Positions 1 through 7,597 of a stretch of 15,058 nucleotides of DNA are shown here, in pieces (the first letter of the stretch is position 1; the number at the start of each line of letters is the position of its first letter). This DNA comes from an uncultured Chloroflexota bacterium (lineage in GTDB: Bacteria > Chloroflexota > Anaerolineae > Aggregatilineales > Phototrophicaceae): positions 1 through 15,058 of the forward strand of contig CALJKV010000024.1 of the NCBI GenBank assembly GCA_937974245.1, written 5' to 3'. The position numbers and the translations under genes were made by a program. The notes beneath the pieces were generated by a model that saw nothing but the letters and a program-made list of their open reading frames with translations, searched no databases and was not told the origin of the DNA.

Positions 1-2
1 AA

Positions 3-95
3 AACCACGCCGACCCGGTCGAGGCCCGTGAGAACTTCAGCGCCGGGATGGGCGACCTGTTTGGCGACGCGGATGCGGATGACCTGTGGAATTAG
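3..95 (+). CDS. C-terminal end of an unidentified protein (partial)
   Basis: An open frame runs in from the left edge and stops at a TAG at 93-95. It gives about 30 residues, ending in an acidic tail with the last residues DADADDLWN. Only the tail is visible, so no family can be assigned. Acidic C-terminal tails occur in single-stranded DNA-binding proteins and would suit the replication genes downstream, but the terminal residues are not the usual DDDIPF type, so this is only a guess. The frame is supported by its codon composition and by the promoter and RNA-like region that start soon after the stop. Confidence 0.5.
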   Translation, partial: NHADPVEARENFSAGMGDLFGDADADDLWN

Positions 96-155
96 GGGAG
101 ATAGGGCGTTCACATCGAGCGCCTTTTTGATTCCAGAATTCGATTGCGAATCGAG

Positions 156-184
156 TTGCACGACTGCGACACAAGCGCTATACT
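156..184 (+). promoter_or_regulatory. Sigma70-type promoter of the putative structured RNA
   Basis: TTGCAC at 156-161 and TATACT at 179-184 are separated by exactly 17 bp, close to the sigma70 consensus. The start point would be near 191. No translated gene with a ribosome binding site follows within the next 200 bp; a run of stem-loops and then a terminator does, so the product is probably an untranslated RNA. Confidence 0.65.
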
Positions 185-190
185 AACCTT

Positions 191-407
191 CAGTGACACA
201 TCCAATTTAAACGGAAAACGAGCTGTGAAGCTCGCTCTCCGCCGAAGCCCGCTGCAAACGGGTTTACAAATTGGATGCCGAACTCTTGCACCGAGTTCGA
301 CGTAGAACGCACCCATATAGCACACCCCAATGGGCAACGTTCAACTCCAATGATAGCACAAAATCACGGAGGCGTCATCTCAGAGGCAACGGGGTGATGC
401 TTTTTTT
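191..407 (+). ncRNA. Candidate structured non-coding RNA of about 215 nt
   Basis: The stretch lies between a good promoter (156-184) and an intrinsic terminator (372-407) and contains successive helices. A 10-bp outer stem, 199-208 with 268-277, encloses two hairpins. One is at 219-234 (6 bp, GTGA loop). The other is at 245-265 (7 pairs including one G-U, 7-nt loop). A perfect 7-bp hairpin follows at 279-299, then a two-part stem, 305-309 with 338-342 and 312-316 with 330-334. I do not recognise a known RNA family. It might be a leader or attenuator for the primase at 661, a replication-control RNA, or a stand-alone RNA. It lacks the pattern of a tRNA (no T-arm sequence). Confidence 0.5.
372..407 (+). 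terminator. Intrinsic terminator closing the putative RNA
   Basis: An 8-bp stem, 372-379 with 393-400 (two G-U pairs), is followed directly by seven T residues at 401-407. It points in the same direction as the promoter at 156-184. Confidence 0.6.
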
Positions 408-503
408 GTTGGATTTTGAGGAGCGCGATGGGGACAACCCAGGCGAAACCGGAGCACTAAACAGGCGCTAACCGCGCCGGGGACATGCCATATAAAAGCA
501 AAA

Positions 504-550
504 AGCCCGTGATCCTGAGGACGGCGACCAACCTCACCAGGATAAGGGCT
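504..550 (-). terminator. Stem-loop with minus-strand T tract, terminator-like
   Basis: The stem is 504-508 with 546-550 plus 512-517 with 538-543, separated by a small internal loop. Read on the minus strand it is followed by TTTTTGCTTTT. It could end a minus-strand transcript or be a structural element of the leader. No minus-strand gene upstream of it is evident. Confidence 0.35.
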
Positions 551-660
551 CGAGCCTAAAGCGAACGGATTTACCGTCGCCCGCATTTGCGTTGTTAGAG
601 TCACTATAACGCATATTTCCGGGGAGTGCAAGTAGCCTTTCGCTTTCGGAAGGTTTTATT

Positions 661-2841
661 TTGCCTGACGCCGGAATTTTTAACCAACTCTTAACCACCG
701 CCCAGGCCTACCATGACCTGGGGTATGCGGTGATTCCCCTCAAAGGCAAGGTCGCCGCCGTCCCCTGGGCTGCCTTCCAGCGCCGCAAACCCGACCCCGA
801 TCTGCTCCGCCACTGGTTCAGCCAGCCTGACATCACCGGCATCGGTATCCTCACCGGCTGGATCTCCGGCCTGGTCGTCCTTGATTTCGATACCCAGGCG
901 GCCTACGACGCCTTTCGGAACCAGTGTAGCGACCTGGCCGACACCCGTACCGTCCGCACCCGACGCGGCTGGCATCTGTATTACCATCTCCCACCGACCC
1001 TCAACATCAGCAGTCAGGCGTTACCCGGCCTCGACATCCAATCTCATGGCAAATACGTCGTCGCGCCGCCGAGCGTGGTAGACGGGCATACCTACGCCGT
1101 AGCAGGGCGGTATCCAACCCGAGCACTGGGGCAGGGTGATACCGCCGTTTTACACGCCTTCACGGTAGATTACACCCGCCGCATCCCAAAACCGCACATA
1201 CCCCCCGTTTTGCGCGAAATGGCGGCATTTCAGGAGTCCGCTGACAACGCTCAACAGCTTTCTACACCCGTTTTAACGCCCTCTGGACTCGTCAGCCTGT
1301 ACCGGCAGTTTGCCGCGAAAAAGGGACGCAACAACGCCCTGTTCCAGGCCGGCATCCACGCCCGCGATCACGGTTGGGGACTGGCCGAGGCACGCCACCT
1401 GCTGGCCGGGATCCACGTTCAGCAGCCCGCACCACGCGGCCACCGCTGGGAAAGTGCGGTGGGCCGGTACAAAGAAGCAGCCGCCACCCTCGCTTCGGCC
1501 TATTCGCGGCCACCGGGCAAGCCCAGACACATCCGCAGGTCCACGCGGCAGCTGCCCAATGCGGTCCGTGAGGCGTTGTTCGGCATGAAAATGACCTATA
1601 CCGTGCGCACCATCGAGGCGCTGCGCCTCAAAGGCATCCTGCCCGGCCAGTCCTTCACCCGCCAGGACGCCATTGACCTGCTCAAAGGGATTGTGGGGCA
1701 GGGGTCGGTCATCGCCGCGCTGTATACGCCCCCCTCTGGACACCCCCAGGCCTCTTACGAGGCTGCCATTTCCAATGGCTGCAAACAACAAAAAAACTGC
1801 TCTTTTGTTGGGGCTAAAAAACCGTTTAAAATTCAAACTTTCCCCTCAAATACCCCTAAACGCGGTCGTAAAACACACGTCTTCGTGATGCCCTCCAACG
1901 CCGAACTGTGCGACCTGCTCGGCGTGACAGATACCGGCGGTGATACGCTCACGCTCGATGACCTGAAAACCGCGCCAGGCACGCGCAAAGCCGTTCACCG
2001 GGAGCTGATCCGCCGTCGCCCCGGCACCTACACCCGGAAATGGCTGGCCGCTCGCCTGGGCGTGTGCCTCGTCACGCTCGACACCTATAACCGGGACATC
2101 CCAATTAACGTGATTTACTCATTTACACGGGAGAAAATTGGCTGGCACAACCTGGGCATGGTGCAGGAGGAGAGGATTGACCCCAGCGTCTTCCTGACTG
2201 ACGAGGCCGGCAAGCAGTACCCAGCGTTACGGGCCATCGCCGCGAAGCTATTGAAGGGGCAGCATACCGTCTACCTGCTGGCGCAGCGGCCTTCTTTCTA
2301 TTGGTACGGAACACTCCCTGTCCCGGCTGTACCTCAGCTCCAGGCGTTCCCGGAACCGTTCCGGCTGTCAGATCCCGCCGCAGCGGTGATGCAACAGCCC
2401 ATCGTGGCGACGTGGCAAGCGGTACTGCCAGGGATGCCGGTCTCGGAACCGGTTCCGAAGCCGCCAGCACAACCCCCGCTGCCCAACCGCAGTCGCAGAG
2501 AACTAACGAAGCCGCTGAGCAACAGCCTGGATGAGAAACTGGCCCAGGACATCCACGACCTGACCAGACCGAGCGGCCTGAGCATCATGAATGCCCGGAA
2601 ACTGGTGGATACCTATGGCTACACGGCAGCGGGGAAGGGGCTGGCGAACCTGAGAGCCAGGGTTAAGCGCGACCCAGAGGCCGTGAAATCAAGAGCGGGA
2701 TTGCTCATCACGGTCACACGCGGCTTCTGGAAGCTGGCGCATCAGAACACGCGCACCATTCAGTTTGTGCCGGCGAAGGTGAGAAAGAGCAAACGGGCGA
2801 AGCAGGGGCGGAAGCGGGTAAACAGAGCAGGGGGGATATGA
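661..2841 (+). CDS. PrimPol-type DNA primase/polymerase replication protein
   Basis: The 726-aa protein has an N-terminal bifunctional primase-polymerase domain of the archaeo-eukaryotic primase (AEP) superfamily, about residues 10-170. The metal-binding DFD is at 75-77 in VVLDFD, and the nucleotide-binding strand SHGKYVVAPPS is at 128-138. The motif GRNNALF at 222-228 and the helices after it resemble the PriCT domain that often follows PrimPol. The middle and C-terminal parts look helix-turn-helix rich (for example around 455-485) and end in a very basic tail (705-726), which suits DNA binding. No helicase Walker A is visible, so unwinding would come from another protein, perhaps the TOPRIM-helicase downstream. 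The start is TTG at 661, chosen because GGAAGG at 648-653 is correctly spaced. The family is typical of plasmids, phages and integrated elements, where it synthesises primers at the origin. Confidence 0.85.
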   Translation: MPDAGIFNQLLTTAQAYHDLGYAVIPLKGKVAAVPWAAFQRRKPDPDLLRHWFSQPDITGIGILTGWISGLVVLDFDTQAAYDAFRNQCSDLADTRTVRTRRGWHLYYHLPPTLNISSQALPGLDIQSHGKYVVAPPSVVDGHTYAVAGRYPTRALGQGDTAVLHAFTVDYTRRIPKPHIPPVLREMAAFQESADNAQQLSTPVLTPSGLVSLYRQFAAKKGRNNALFQAGIHARDHGWGLAEARHLLAGIHVQQPAPRGHRWESAVGRYKEAAATLASAYSRPPGKPRHIRRSTRQLPNAVREALFGMKMTYTVRTIEALRLKGILPGQSFTRQDAIDLLKGIVGQGSVIAALYTPPSGHPQASYEAAISNGCKQQKNCSFVGAKKPFKIQTFPSNTPKRGRKTHVFVMPSNAELCDLLGVTDTGGDTLTLDDLKTAPGTRKAVHRELIRRRPGTYTRKWLAARLGVCLVTLDTYNRDIPINVIYSFTREKIGWHNLGMVQEERIDPSVFLTDEAGKQYPALRAIAAKLLKGQHTVYLLAQRPSFYWYGTLPVPAVPQLQAFPEPFRLSDPAAAVMQQPIVATWQAVLPGMPVSEPVPKPPAQPPLPNRSRRELTKPLSNSLDEKLAQDIHDLTRPSGLSIMNARKLVDTYGYTAAGKGLANLRARVKRDPEAVKSRAGLLITVTRGFWKLAHQNTRTIQFVPAKVRKSKRAKQGRKRVNRAGGI
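2351..2363. repeat. Dispersed palindrome CGGAACCGTTCCG, copy 1
   Basis: Perfect 6-bp arms around a single central base, inside the primase reading frame. One of six copies in the window. Confidence 0.7.
2443..2458. repeat. Dispersed palindrome, copy 2 (even-centred variant)
   Basis: TCGGAACCGGTTCCGA is a perfect 16-bp palindrome inside the primase gene, 80 bp after copy 1. It has two central bases rather than one. Confidence 0.7.
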
Positions 2842-3189
2842 ACGTAAATTCGCCACGAGCTGCCAGTTTTCCATCTCGCAATCCACCGAATCTTGGGATA
2901 TACTGTTAGTGTTAGGTTGTGTTTTAGATTTACCAATGTTTCAACTCCGCAAGCCTCGTGCGGGTAAGTTGTACTCAATCGGATACGGGTTCACTCAGAC
3001 TTACTCGGTAACGGGATTCACCCGATTACTAGATATGTTCAACCAAATATCCATCTACGCCCATTGTGGCATGACGTGGTGCGCCACAGCCGGCCTCATC
3101 ATGCAGCGAACATGGAGTTCAAGTTTCGAATGGCGTCTGGCAGCTGATTGATGGACTGAAGGGGAATTACCACACAAGAACCAGGAAAT

Positions 3190-3302
3190 TAAAAACCACG
3201 CACTTCTTTGGTAGGCGGCGCGTGGTTCATAGAAAAGCCGGAAACAAAATTTGCCATCTTCGTCCCGACCCCTCTCAGGGTAGTACGCTGCGAGCGTACT
3301 GT
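3190..3302 (-). ncRNA. Candidate antisense (counter-transcribed) RNA in the leader of the Rep-like gene
   Basis: A near-consensus minus-strand promoter (3309-3337) would start a transcript near 3302. It would run through a perfect hairpin (8-bp arms, 3-base loop, 3282-3300) and end at a minus-strand intrinsic terminator (3194-3227, T tract just beyond). The product of about 110 nt would be antisense to the leader of the gene at 3454. This is the usual layout of plasmid copy-control RNAs. Antisense control has been reported for the CyRepA1 replicon of the Synechocystis plasmid pSYSA, whose Rep resembles the protein encoded here. Confidence 0.5.
3194..3227 (-). terminator. Minus-strand intrinsic terminator
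   Basis: A perfect 8-bp stem, AACCACGC at 3194-3201 with GCGTGGTT at 3220-3227, is followed on the minus strand by a T tract (TTTTT, then AATTT). No T tract follows on the plus strand, so it works toward lower coordinates. Confidence 0.55.
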
Positions 3303-3308
3303 GTTTGT

Positions 3309-3337
3309 ATTATATGCAGATACAGTACAGATTTCAA
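3309..3337 (-). promoter_or_regulatory. Strong minus-strand sigma70 promoter
   Basis: On the minus strand TTGAAA (3337-3332) and a perfect TATAAT (3314-3309) are spaced by 17 bp. There is no minus-strand gene downstream before the terminator at 3194-3227, which supports an untranslated RNA. Confidence 0.65.
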
Positions 3338-3341
3338 GTCA

Positions 3342-3366
3342 TTTGTTTCACAACAGTTGAAACAAA
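3342..3366. promoter_or_regulatory. 9-bp inverted repeat, operator-like or leader hairpin
   Basis: TTTGTTTCA at 3342-3350 and TGAAACAAA at 3358-3366 are separated by 7 bp. The dyad lies just upstream of the minus-strand promoter and about 90 bp before the Rep-like start codon. It could bind a regulator or form a hairpin in the leader. Confidence 0.4.
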
Positions 3367-3453
3367 CCTCGCATGTCCCGCTACTACAACATCCGTCCCG
3401 CTCCCTGAAGGGTAGGACTCCCCCGCACTTCATCCATCAACAAGCGAGTTGTC

Positions 3454-6400
3454 ATGACAGACGATTCACCGCAAATCCAATCTTCTCATCGGGCCTACAC
3501 CGATCTGGCCGACTATGCCGCCCAACAAGGAGCGCCGGAAGCCGCATTCGTGGATGCCGGGTATCATATTGTTAGCCACTATGATTCCATTAGTCGGACA
3601 AAACGCCCAGCTTTTTGCTTCCCCACAGCTAGGGGGAAACGGTATCGCTGGATTGACGGGTTGCCTGGCAACAAGTACACCAGCCAATTGGGATATAAAC
3701 GCTGCTGGTATGGCCTGGAACGCGCCGTCACACTGGCCCAGGAAACCGGTCAACCGCTGGTGCTGGTCAACGGGGAGGCCGGGACAGTGGTCGCCCATTG
3801 GCATGGTATTCCCGCTTGCTGCGTCACGGGGGGCGAGAAGAGGAGTCTGCCGGAAAATCTGCTAGCCGAACTGTTGGCCGTCTACAGCGGCGCGATTCTC
3901 ATCGCTTTCGACAATGATGATACTGGGCGCCCGACGAGCGCAGCATTAGCCGGGCAGCTTCAGACCGCCGGGCTGACCGCCCGTGCCGTTAATCTATCCC
4001 TCCCCAACAATGGCGGGGACATCGCCGATTTTTGTAAGGTGCATCGGGAACACGCTGCCAAACTGCTGGCCGATTTGCCCACCCTTGAGGCCGCGCCAGT
4101 GGTATTCCAGCAGCGGGAAACGACACCCCCCCAGCCGGTGGCCGCCGATGACCAACGTGCCGCCCGCTATGCTGAAATCGCCATTGATAATCTACTGGCC
4201 GAACTGGCTGCGACCCGGACTAACCGAAACAACGCCGGCTTCCGCATCGGCTGTAAAATTTACGGGTTCATCCTGGGTGGCTGGCCGGGTGTATCTGCCA
4301 GAGACATTGAGTGCCGTTTAGAAGAAGCGCTGGAAGCTACCGAATTGCCGGAACAGGAAATCAGGAGCCTGATCCGCAGCATCCAGTATCAGGCAAAACC
4401 TCGCCCACTGGAACTTCCTGACCGTCCGCGCAACGTCCAATCCGCCACGAACAAACGCCAGAAGGTGCGGCGTCCTTCGCATCAGCAAGATATGGACACC
4501 GACAATATTCATATCGACAATCCCTCCGAAACGATCCCGGTGCGCTATGTGTCCGACGATCTGACTCCAGATGACATCGCCGCTACAAAGACTCTGCTGA
4601 TCCAGGCCGCTACTGGAACCGGAAAAACCCACGCCATTGCCGCTTATGCCAATGCGTTGCCGAATGATACCCAGCTCACTGGCGTTGCCCAATTCCGCCT
4701 GCTGACCCAGTCGCTGAGACACACTATCCACAACAGTTCGCATTACAGTGACAGCGACAGCCACCATCAGCACGCCCTTTCCCATGAATCGCGGTTGGTA
4801 TCTTCCGTCTCCAGTCTGTACAAGTTCAACCGTCAGGGTGGTGTGGTCATCGCCGATGAAATTGAAGGCGTTTTACAGTTCGTACTCAACAGCCGCACCT
4901 TTAGCGACGACGGCGCGGTGCAGGCTTATCGGGCTTTCAAAACCCTGATCCAAGGCGCAGACCAGGTCATCGGTATGGACGCCAATCTCTCCGACATCAC
5001 GACTGAGTGGATTCGCGGGCTGCGCGGTGAGGTCCTTGTGAAACGCTATCGCCGCACCGACCGGCGCGGGAAGGTCACCTTCCTCTCCAGCCCCTATGCC
5101 ACTATTCAAAAGATCGGGAAGCTGCTGGCAAGGCAACAAGGCAGCGTCTATGTTCCCTGCAGTTCCGAGGAAACCGCCAGCCAGGTTACGGACTGGTACA
5201 TGGAGCAGGGGTACAAGGTGATGAAGATCACCACCGATACCTCTAACACGCCACCGGTACAGGCCTTCATCCAATCGCCGGAGAACCGCCAGGACTATGA
5301 TCTGGTGGTCTATACCGCTGCAATGGGCGCGGGCGTGGACATCTCCGAGCCCGTATATGCCATTGTCGGCATCTTCACCCAGTCGCCACTCACACCAGGG
5401 GATGCCATCCAGCTTTTCGGGCGTGTCCGCAATGCGAAACACTACTTCGCTGCCGTACCGAACACCGTTGACGGGTATGCTACCCCCAATGTCAGCAAAT
5501 TGCTGGCCGACCGCCTGCTGAGAGAACAAAATACAGCTCAACGTTTAACCCGGTCTTCGGCGGCCAGCGGTGAACAGTTGGAAATGCTTCAGCTTTGGGC
5601 GCAGTTTGAAGAGCGGCGGCAACGTGAAACCGCGCGCTGGCGGCAATATTTCGCGGCACGTCTCAAGGCCAATGGCTATACAGTCGCCGCCAACAATGCT
5701 AAACCCAGTAAAACCTTCACCACTCAATGGAGCACCTGGCTGGAAACCCGCAATGAGACCGGCTGGCAGATCATCCTGGCTGCGCAGGGACAGGCCTTGC
5801 CCGATGGCGACCTGGACAAGCTAAAACTGGCCGGTCATGAGATCACCCGCGATCTGAAACTGCGTAACACGCGCTACAAGATCGAACAGGCTCTCCATCA
5901 CGAAAACGTCACCGACCAGGACCGTGATCTTGTGAAAACCCTCGGTCGTAAACGCCTGTTCCGGTTGACCGACCTGGTTTCGGAATCGGCTGAGCTATTG
6001 GCCGCCGATGCCCAGGAAAATGATGAAGGTGTACCGCTCGCCCAGCGGCTGTACCGACATTTTGATTACGAGGTCAGCGCACGTCTTTTCTCTATGATTG
6101 GCCTCAACGGATCGCCCGAAACGCAATTCCTGGCATTTACCGCTTTCTTCCAGGAGAAACAAACCGCCACCACCATCTCGGAACGTTTCGCAGCCTTCGG
6201 CACGCCCGAAGCCCTGGATCGGTTCCAGGCACTCGGCCATCGAGGTAACAATGCACGCACGGTGACGGGTCTGTGCCGTTGGTTCTTGAAATACTTCGGC
6301 ATCAGCCTCCATTCCGAGCAAACTGGTCGCGGTCCCGATCGCCAGATGACTTACTGGATTGATGCTGACCATCTGGCCTACCGCCTAGAGCGTGCCCGTA

Positions 6401-6567
6401 CACGAGTGCGCTACGCTGCGGCCCACCGTACTAAAAACGTGCAGAGTCAAACCCATAAACACATTTTTAGTGCAGCACCACGCCCTTCTTTTTTTTCCTG
6501 CCCAGCGACGGAGTGGGAGCGGCCAGTATCCGCTCACAACCCGGTCTTAGCGATTACAGATGACTGA
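3454..6567 (+). CDS. TOPRIM plus SF2 helicase, CyRepA1-like plasmid replication protein
   Basis: The 1037-aa protein joins two replication modules. Residues about 100-200 form a TOPRIM domain of the DUF3854 kind, with the catalytic glutamate in VLVNGEAG (E107) and the acidic pair in AFDNDD (D153, D155). Residues about 375-670 form a superfamily 2 helicase like the herpes origin-binding protein. It has Walker A AATGTGKT (385-392), Walker B ADEIE (467-471), a GMDANLSD motif (507-514) and the arginine-finger motif QLFGRVRN (653-660). The last 370 residues are helical and unassigned. This domain order matches the CyRepA1 family of cyanobacterial plasmid initiators, so initiation or primer synthesis coupled to unwinding is the likely role. 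ATG at 3454 is preceded by a weak purine-rich site. The antisense RNA candidate lies in its leader. It could also be a phage primase-helicase. Confidence 0.8.
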   Translation: MTDDSPQIQSSHRAYTDLADYAAQQGAPEAAFVDAGYHIVSHYDSISRTKRPAFCFPTARGKRYRWIDGLPGNKYTSQLGYKRCWYGLERAVTLAQETGQPLVLVNGEAGTVVAHWHGIPACCVTGGEKRSLPENLLAELLAVYSGAILIAFDNDDTGRPTSAALAGQLQTAGLTARAVNLSLPNNGGDIADFCKVHREHAAKLLADLPTLEAAPVVFQQRETTPPQPVAADDQRAARYAEIAIDNLLAELAATRTNRNNAGFRIGCKIYGFILGGWPGVSARDIECRLEEALEATELPEQEIRSLIRSIQYQAKPRPLELPDRPRNVQSATNKRQKVRRPSHQQDMDTDNIHIDNPSETIPVRYVSDDLTPDDIAATKTLLIQAATGTGKTHAIAAYANALPNDTQLTGVAQFRLLTQSLRHTIHNSSHYSDSDSHHQHALSHESRLVSSVSSLYKFNRQGGVVIADEIEGVLQFVLNSRTFSDDGAVQAYRAFKTLIQGADQVIGMDANLSDITTEWIRGLRGEVLVKRYRRTDRRGKVTFLSSPYATIQKIGKLLARQQGSVYVPCSSEETASQVTDWYMEQGYKVMKITTDTSNTPPVQAFIQSPENRQDYDLVVYTAAMGAGVDISEPVYAIVGIFTQSPLTPGDAIQLFGRVRNAKHYFAAVPNTVDGYATPNVSKLLADRLLREQNTAQRLTRSSAASGEQLEMLQLWAQFEERRQRETARWRQYFAARLKANGYTVAANNAKPSKTFTTQWSTWLETRNETGWQIILAAQGQALPDGDLDKLKLAGHEITRDLKLRNTRYKIEQALHHENVTDQDRDLVKTLGRKRLFRLTDLVSESAELLAADAQENDEGVPLAQRLYRHFDYEVSARLFSMIGLNGSPETQFLAFTAFFQEKQTATTISERFAAFGTPEALDRFQALGHRGNNARTVTGLCRWFLKYFGISLHSEQTGRGPDRQMTYWIDADHLAYRLERARTRVRYAAAHRTKNVQSQTHKHIFSAAPRPSFFSCPATEWERPVSAHNPVLAITDD

Positions 6568-6665
6568 TTGGAACGCCGCTGACAATCGAAACCTCCCATT
6601 TCACTCTGCTGAACCAAGCAGGGTCTCTTCCTCGTTTCACAATCCCCATAAGGAGTTCTTCTATC

Positions 6666-7220
6666 ATGTCTCAAATTCCCCTCACAAAAGGCAGATTCGC
6701 GCTGGTTGACGACGTGGACTACACCGCGCTCCTCGCTGTTGGGCGCTGGTCGTATGCCCGGAACGGTTACGCCGTCCGCTACTACACGGACGAACTCGGC
6801 CAGCGCAAGACTATGTTCCTGCACCGGACCATCTATGCTCGCATTCTCGGCCATCCCATCCCGCCTGAATTACAGGTCGATCACATCAACCGCGACCGCC
6901 TCGACTGCCGCCGCGCCAACCTGCGCCTCGCCACCCGCAGCCAGAACCAGGCTAACAAGGGCAAGGGTCTCAACAATACCTCCAACTTCAAGGGCGTCAG
7001 CATCAATCAGGGCCTGTATGAAGCCCGTATCCGCTATGCCGGGAAGCGTATCCACCTGGGACGGTTTGCGGATGCGGTCACTGCTGCCCGGCATTACGAT
7101 TGCGCCAGTCGGTTGCTGTATCAGGATTTCGCTGGCGTCAACTTTCCGCATCAAGTTACGCCCCCTGATGTGGAAGGGCGGGTGCGAGCGGTCCTGGCGC
7201 GGTATGGCATCCCGATCTAG
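6666..7220 (+). CDS. HNH endonuclease with AP2 DNA-binding domain
   Basis: The protein of 184 aa has two parts. Residues about 50-98 are an HNH nuclease domain, with LHR (H53) and VDHINRDRLDCRRANLR (D72, H73, N75, N85) matching the HNH_3 pattern. Residues about 106-162 are an AP2/ERF-type DNA-binding domain, from SNFKGVS through LGRFADAVTAARHYD to FAGVNFP. This pair of domains is the usual build of free-standing homing endonucleases in phages and mobile elements, which nick or cut one site and spread by repair. ATG at 6666 is chosen for AAGGAG at 6650-6655. No intron or intein is seen next to it, so it is probably an independent gene. The 98-bp gap before it shows no terminator. Confidence 0.88.
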   Translation: MSQIPLTKGRFALVDDVDYTALLAVGRWSYARNGYAVRYYTDELGQRKTMFLHRTIYARILGHPIPPELQVDHINRDRLDCRRANLRLATRSQNQANKGKGLNNTSNFKGVSINQGLYEARIRYAGKRIHLGRFADAVTAARHYDCASRLLYQDFAGVNFPHQVTPPDVEGRVRAVLARYGIPI

Positions 7221-7245
7221 CCCACTTGTGATGCTGTAACACGGT

Positions 7246-7351
7246 TATCTCCTAAATCGCTGTCTGACCAGCAGCACGGTGAGCGGTCTGTCGTGGCTGA
7301 GGGGCTGTTCGCCAAACCAAGGGAGGGTCCGCCCGAAAACGGACGCTCCCT
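7246..7351 (+). repeat. Tandem structured repeat, unit 1
   Basis: The core is 7264-7318 (CTGACCAGCAGC ... GTGGCTGAGGGG ... CAAACC). It is followed by a hairpin, 7320-7325 plus 7327-7331 paired with 7340-7344 plus 7346-7351. The stem is 11 bp with one G-G mismatch and the loop starts CCCG. This is the most diverged copy. Confidence 0.75.
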
Positions 7352-7453
7352 ATCTCCTTTCAATCGCTGTTTGACCAGCAGCGCCGTATGCGATCTGTCG
7401 TGGCTGAGGGATTGCGTACACAAACCTGGGGTAAGAGTCGCCCGACTCTTGCC
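7351..7453 (+). repeat. Tandem structured repeat, unit 2
   Basis: The core is 7371-7426, followed by a hairpin of 7430-7439 paired with 7444-7453 (10 bp, one T-G pair, loop GCCC). The core differs from unit 3 at 6 of 56 positions, all transitions. The stem sequence is unlike those of units 1 and 3. Confidence 0.75.
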
Positions 7454-7560
7454 TCTTCCCCTTTACTTCCGCCTGACCAGCAGCGCCGTATGTGGTCTGT
7501 CGTGGCTGAGGGGCTGCATACACAAACCTTTGGGGAGGATGCGCCCGCCGTGTCTTCCCC
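7454..7560 (+). repeat. Tandem structured repeat, unit 3
   Basis: The core is 7473-7528, followed by a hairpin of 7532-7543 paired with 7549-7560 (12 bp including three G-U pairs, loop CCCGC). Core-to-hairpin spacing and the 20-bp gap from the preceding hairpin match unit 2. Confidence 0.75.
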
Positions 7561-7597
7561 CATCTCACATAGGCTACTATGCAAGGAGTTGAATGAA

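Larger units (their letters stand above)
96..660. other. Gene-free leader upstream of the primase
   Basis: No convincing coding frame is present. The left two thirds hold the promoter, stem-loops and terminator listed separately. The right third (410-660) holds a bipartite stem-loop (504-550) and the ribosome binding site of the primase. TATAAC at 605-610 could be a -10 element for the primase, but no -35 sits at a good distance. Confidence 0.6.
2842..3453. other. Gene-free stretch between primase and Rep-like gene, possible origin or copy-control region
   Basis: No convincing gene is present in 610 bp. The stretch holds several inverted repeats. One is a 10-bp stem with a bulge around 2944-2974 (CAACTCCGCA pairing with TGCGG...AGTTG). 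Another is GTAACGGG with CCCGATTAC around 3007-3028. A third is TGTGGC with GCCACA around 3064-3090. There is an 8-bp hairpin at 3282-3300 and a 9-bp dyad at 3342-3366. An imperfect direct repeat, CGTCCCG(A)C...AGGGTAG, occurs at about 3261-3283 and 3394-3416. A minus-strand promoter and terminator are listed separately. Placement between two replication genes suggests an origin or copy-control locus. Confidence 0.5.
7221..7597. other. Leader holding three tandem repeat units before the 184-aa gene
   Basis: The stretch contains the three repeat-plus-hairpin units listed separately and the ribosome binding site AAGGAG (7583-7588) of the next gene. Open frames through it in several registers reflect the repeats (recurring peptides such as SVVAEGL) rather than a credible protein. 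Confidence 0.6.

Noticed and set aside
199..299. tRNA or tRNA-like gene suggested by the clustered hairpins
   Set aside because: No T-arm GTTCGANTC sequence, wrong arm lengths, and a 10-bp closing stem.
7246..7560. CRISPR array
   Set aside because: Only three units, with long cores of about 56 bp, spacers that are themselves paired hairpins, and no cas genes in the window.
7293..7592. Open frames across the tandem repeats, including an upstream extension of the 184-aa gene
   Set aside because: They only translate repeated DNA. The ribosome binding site and composition change at 7598 support the internal start.
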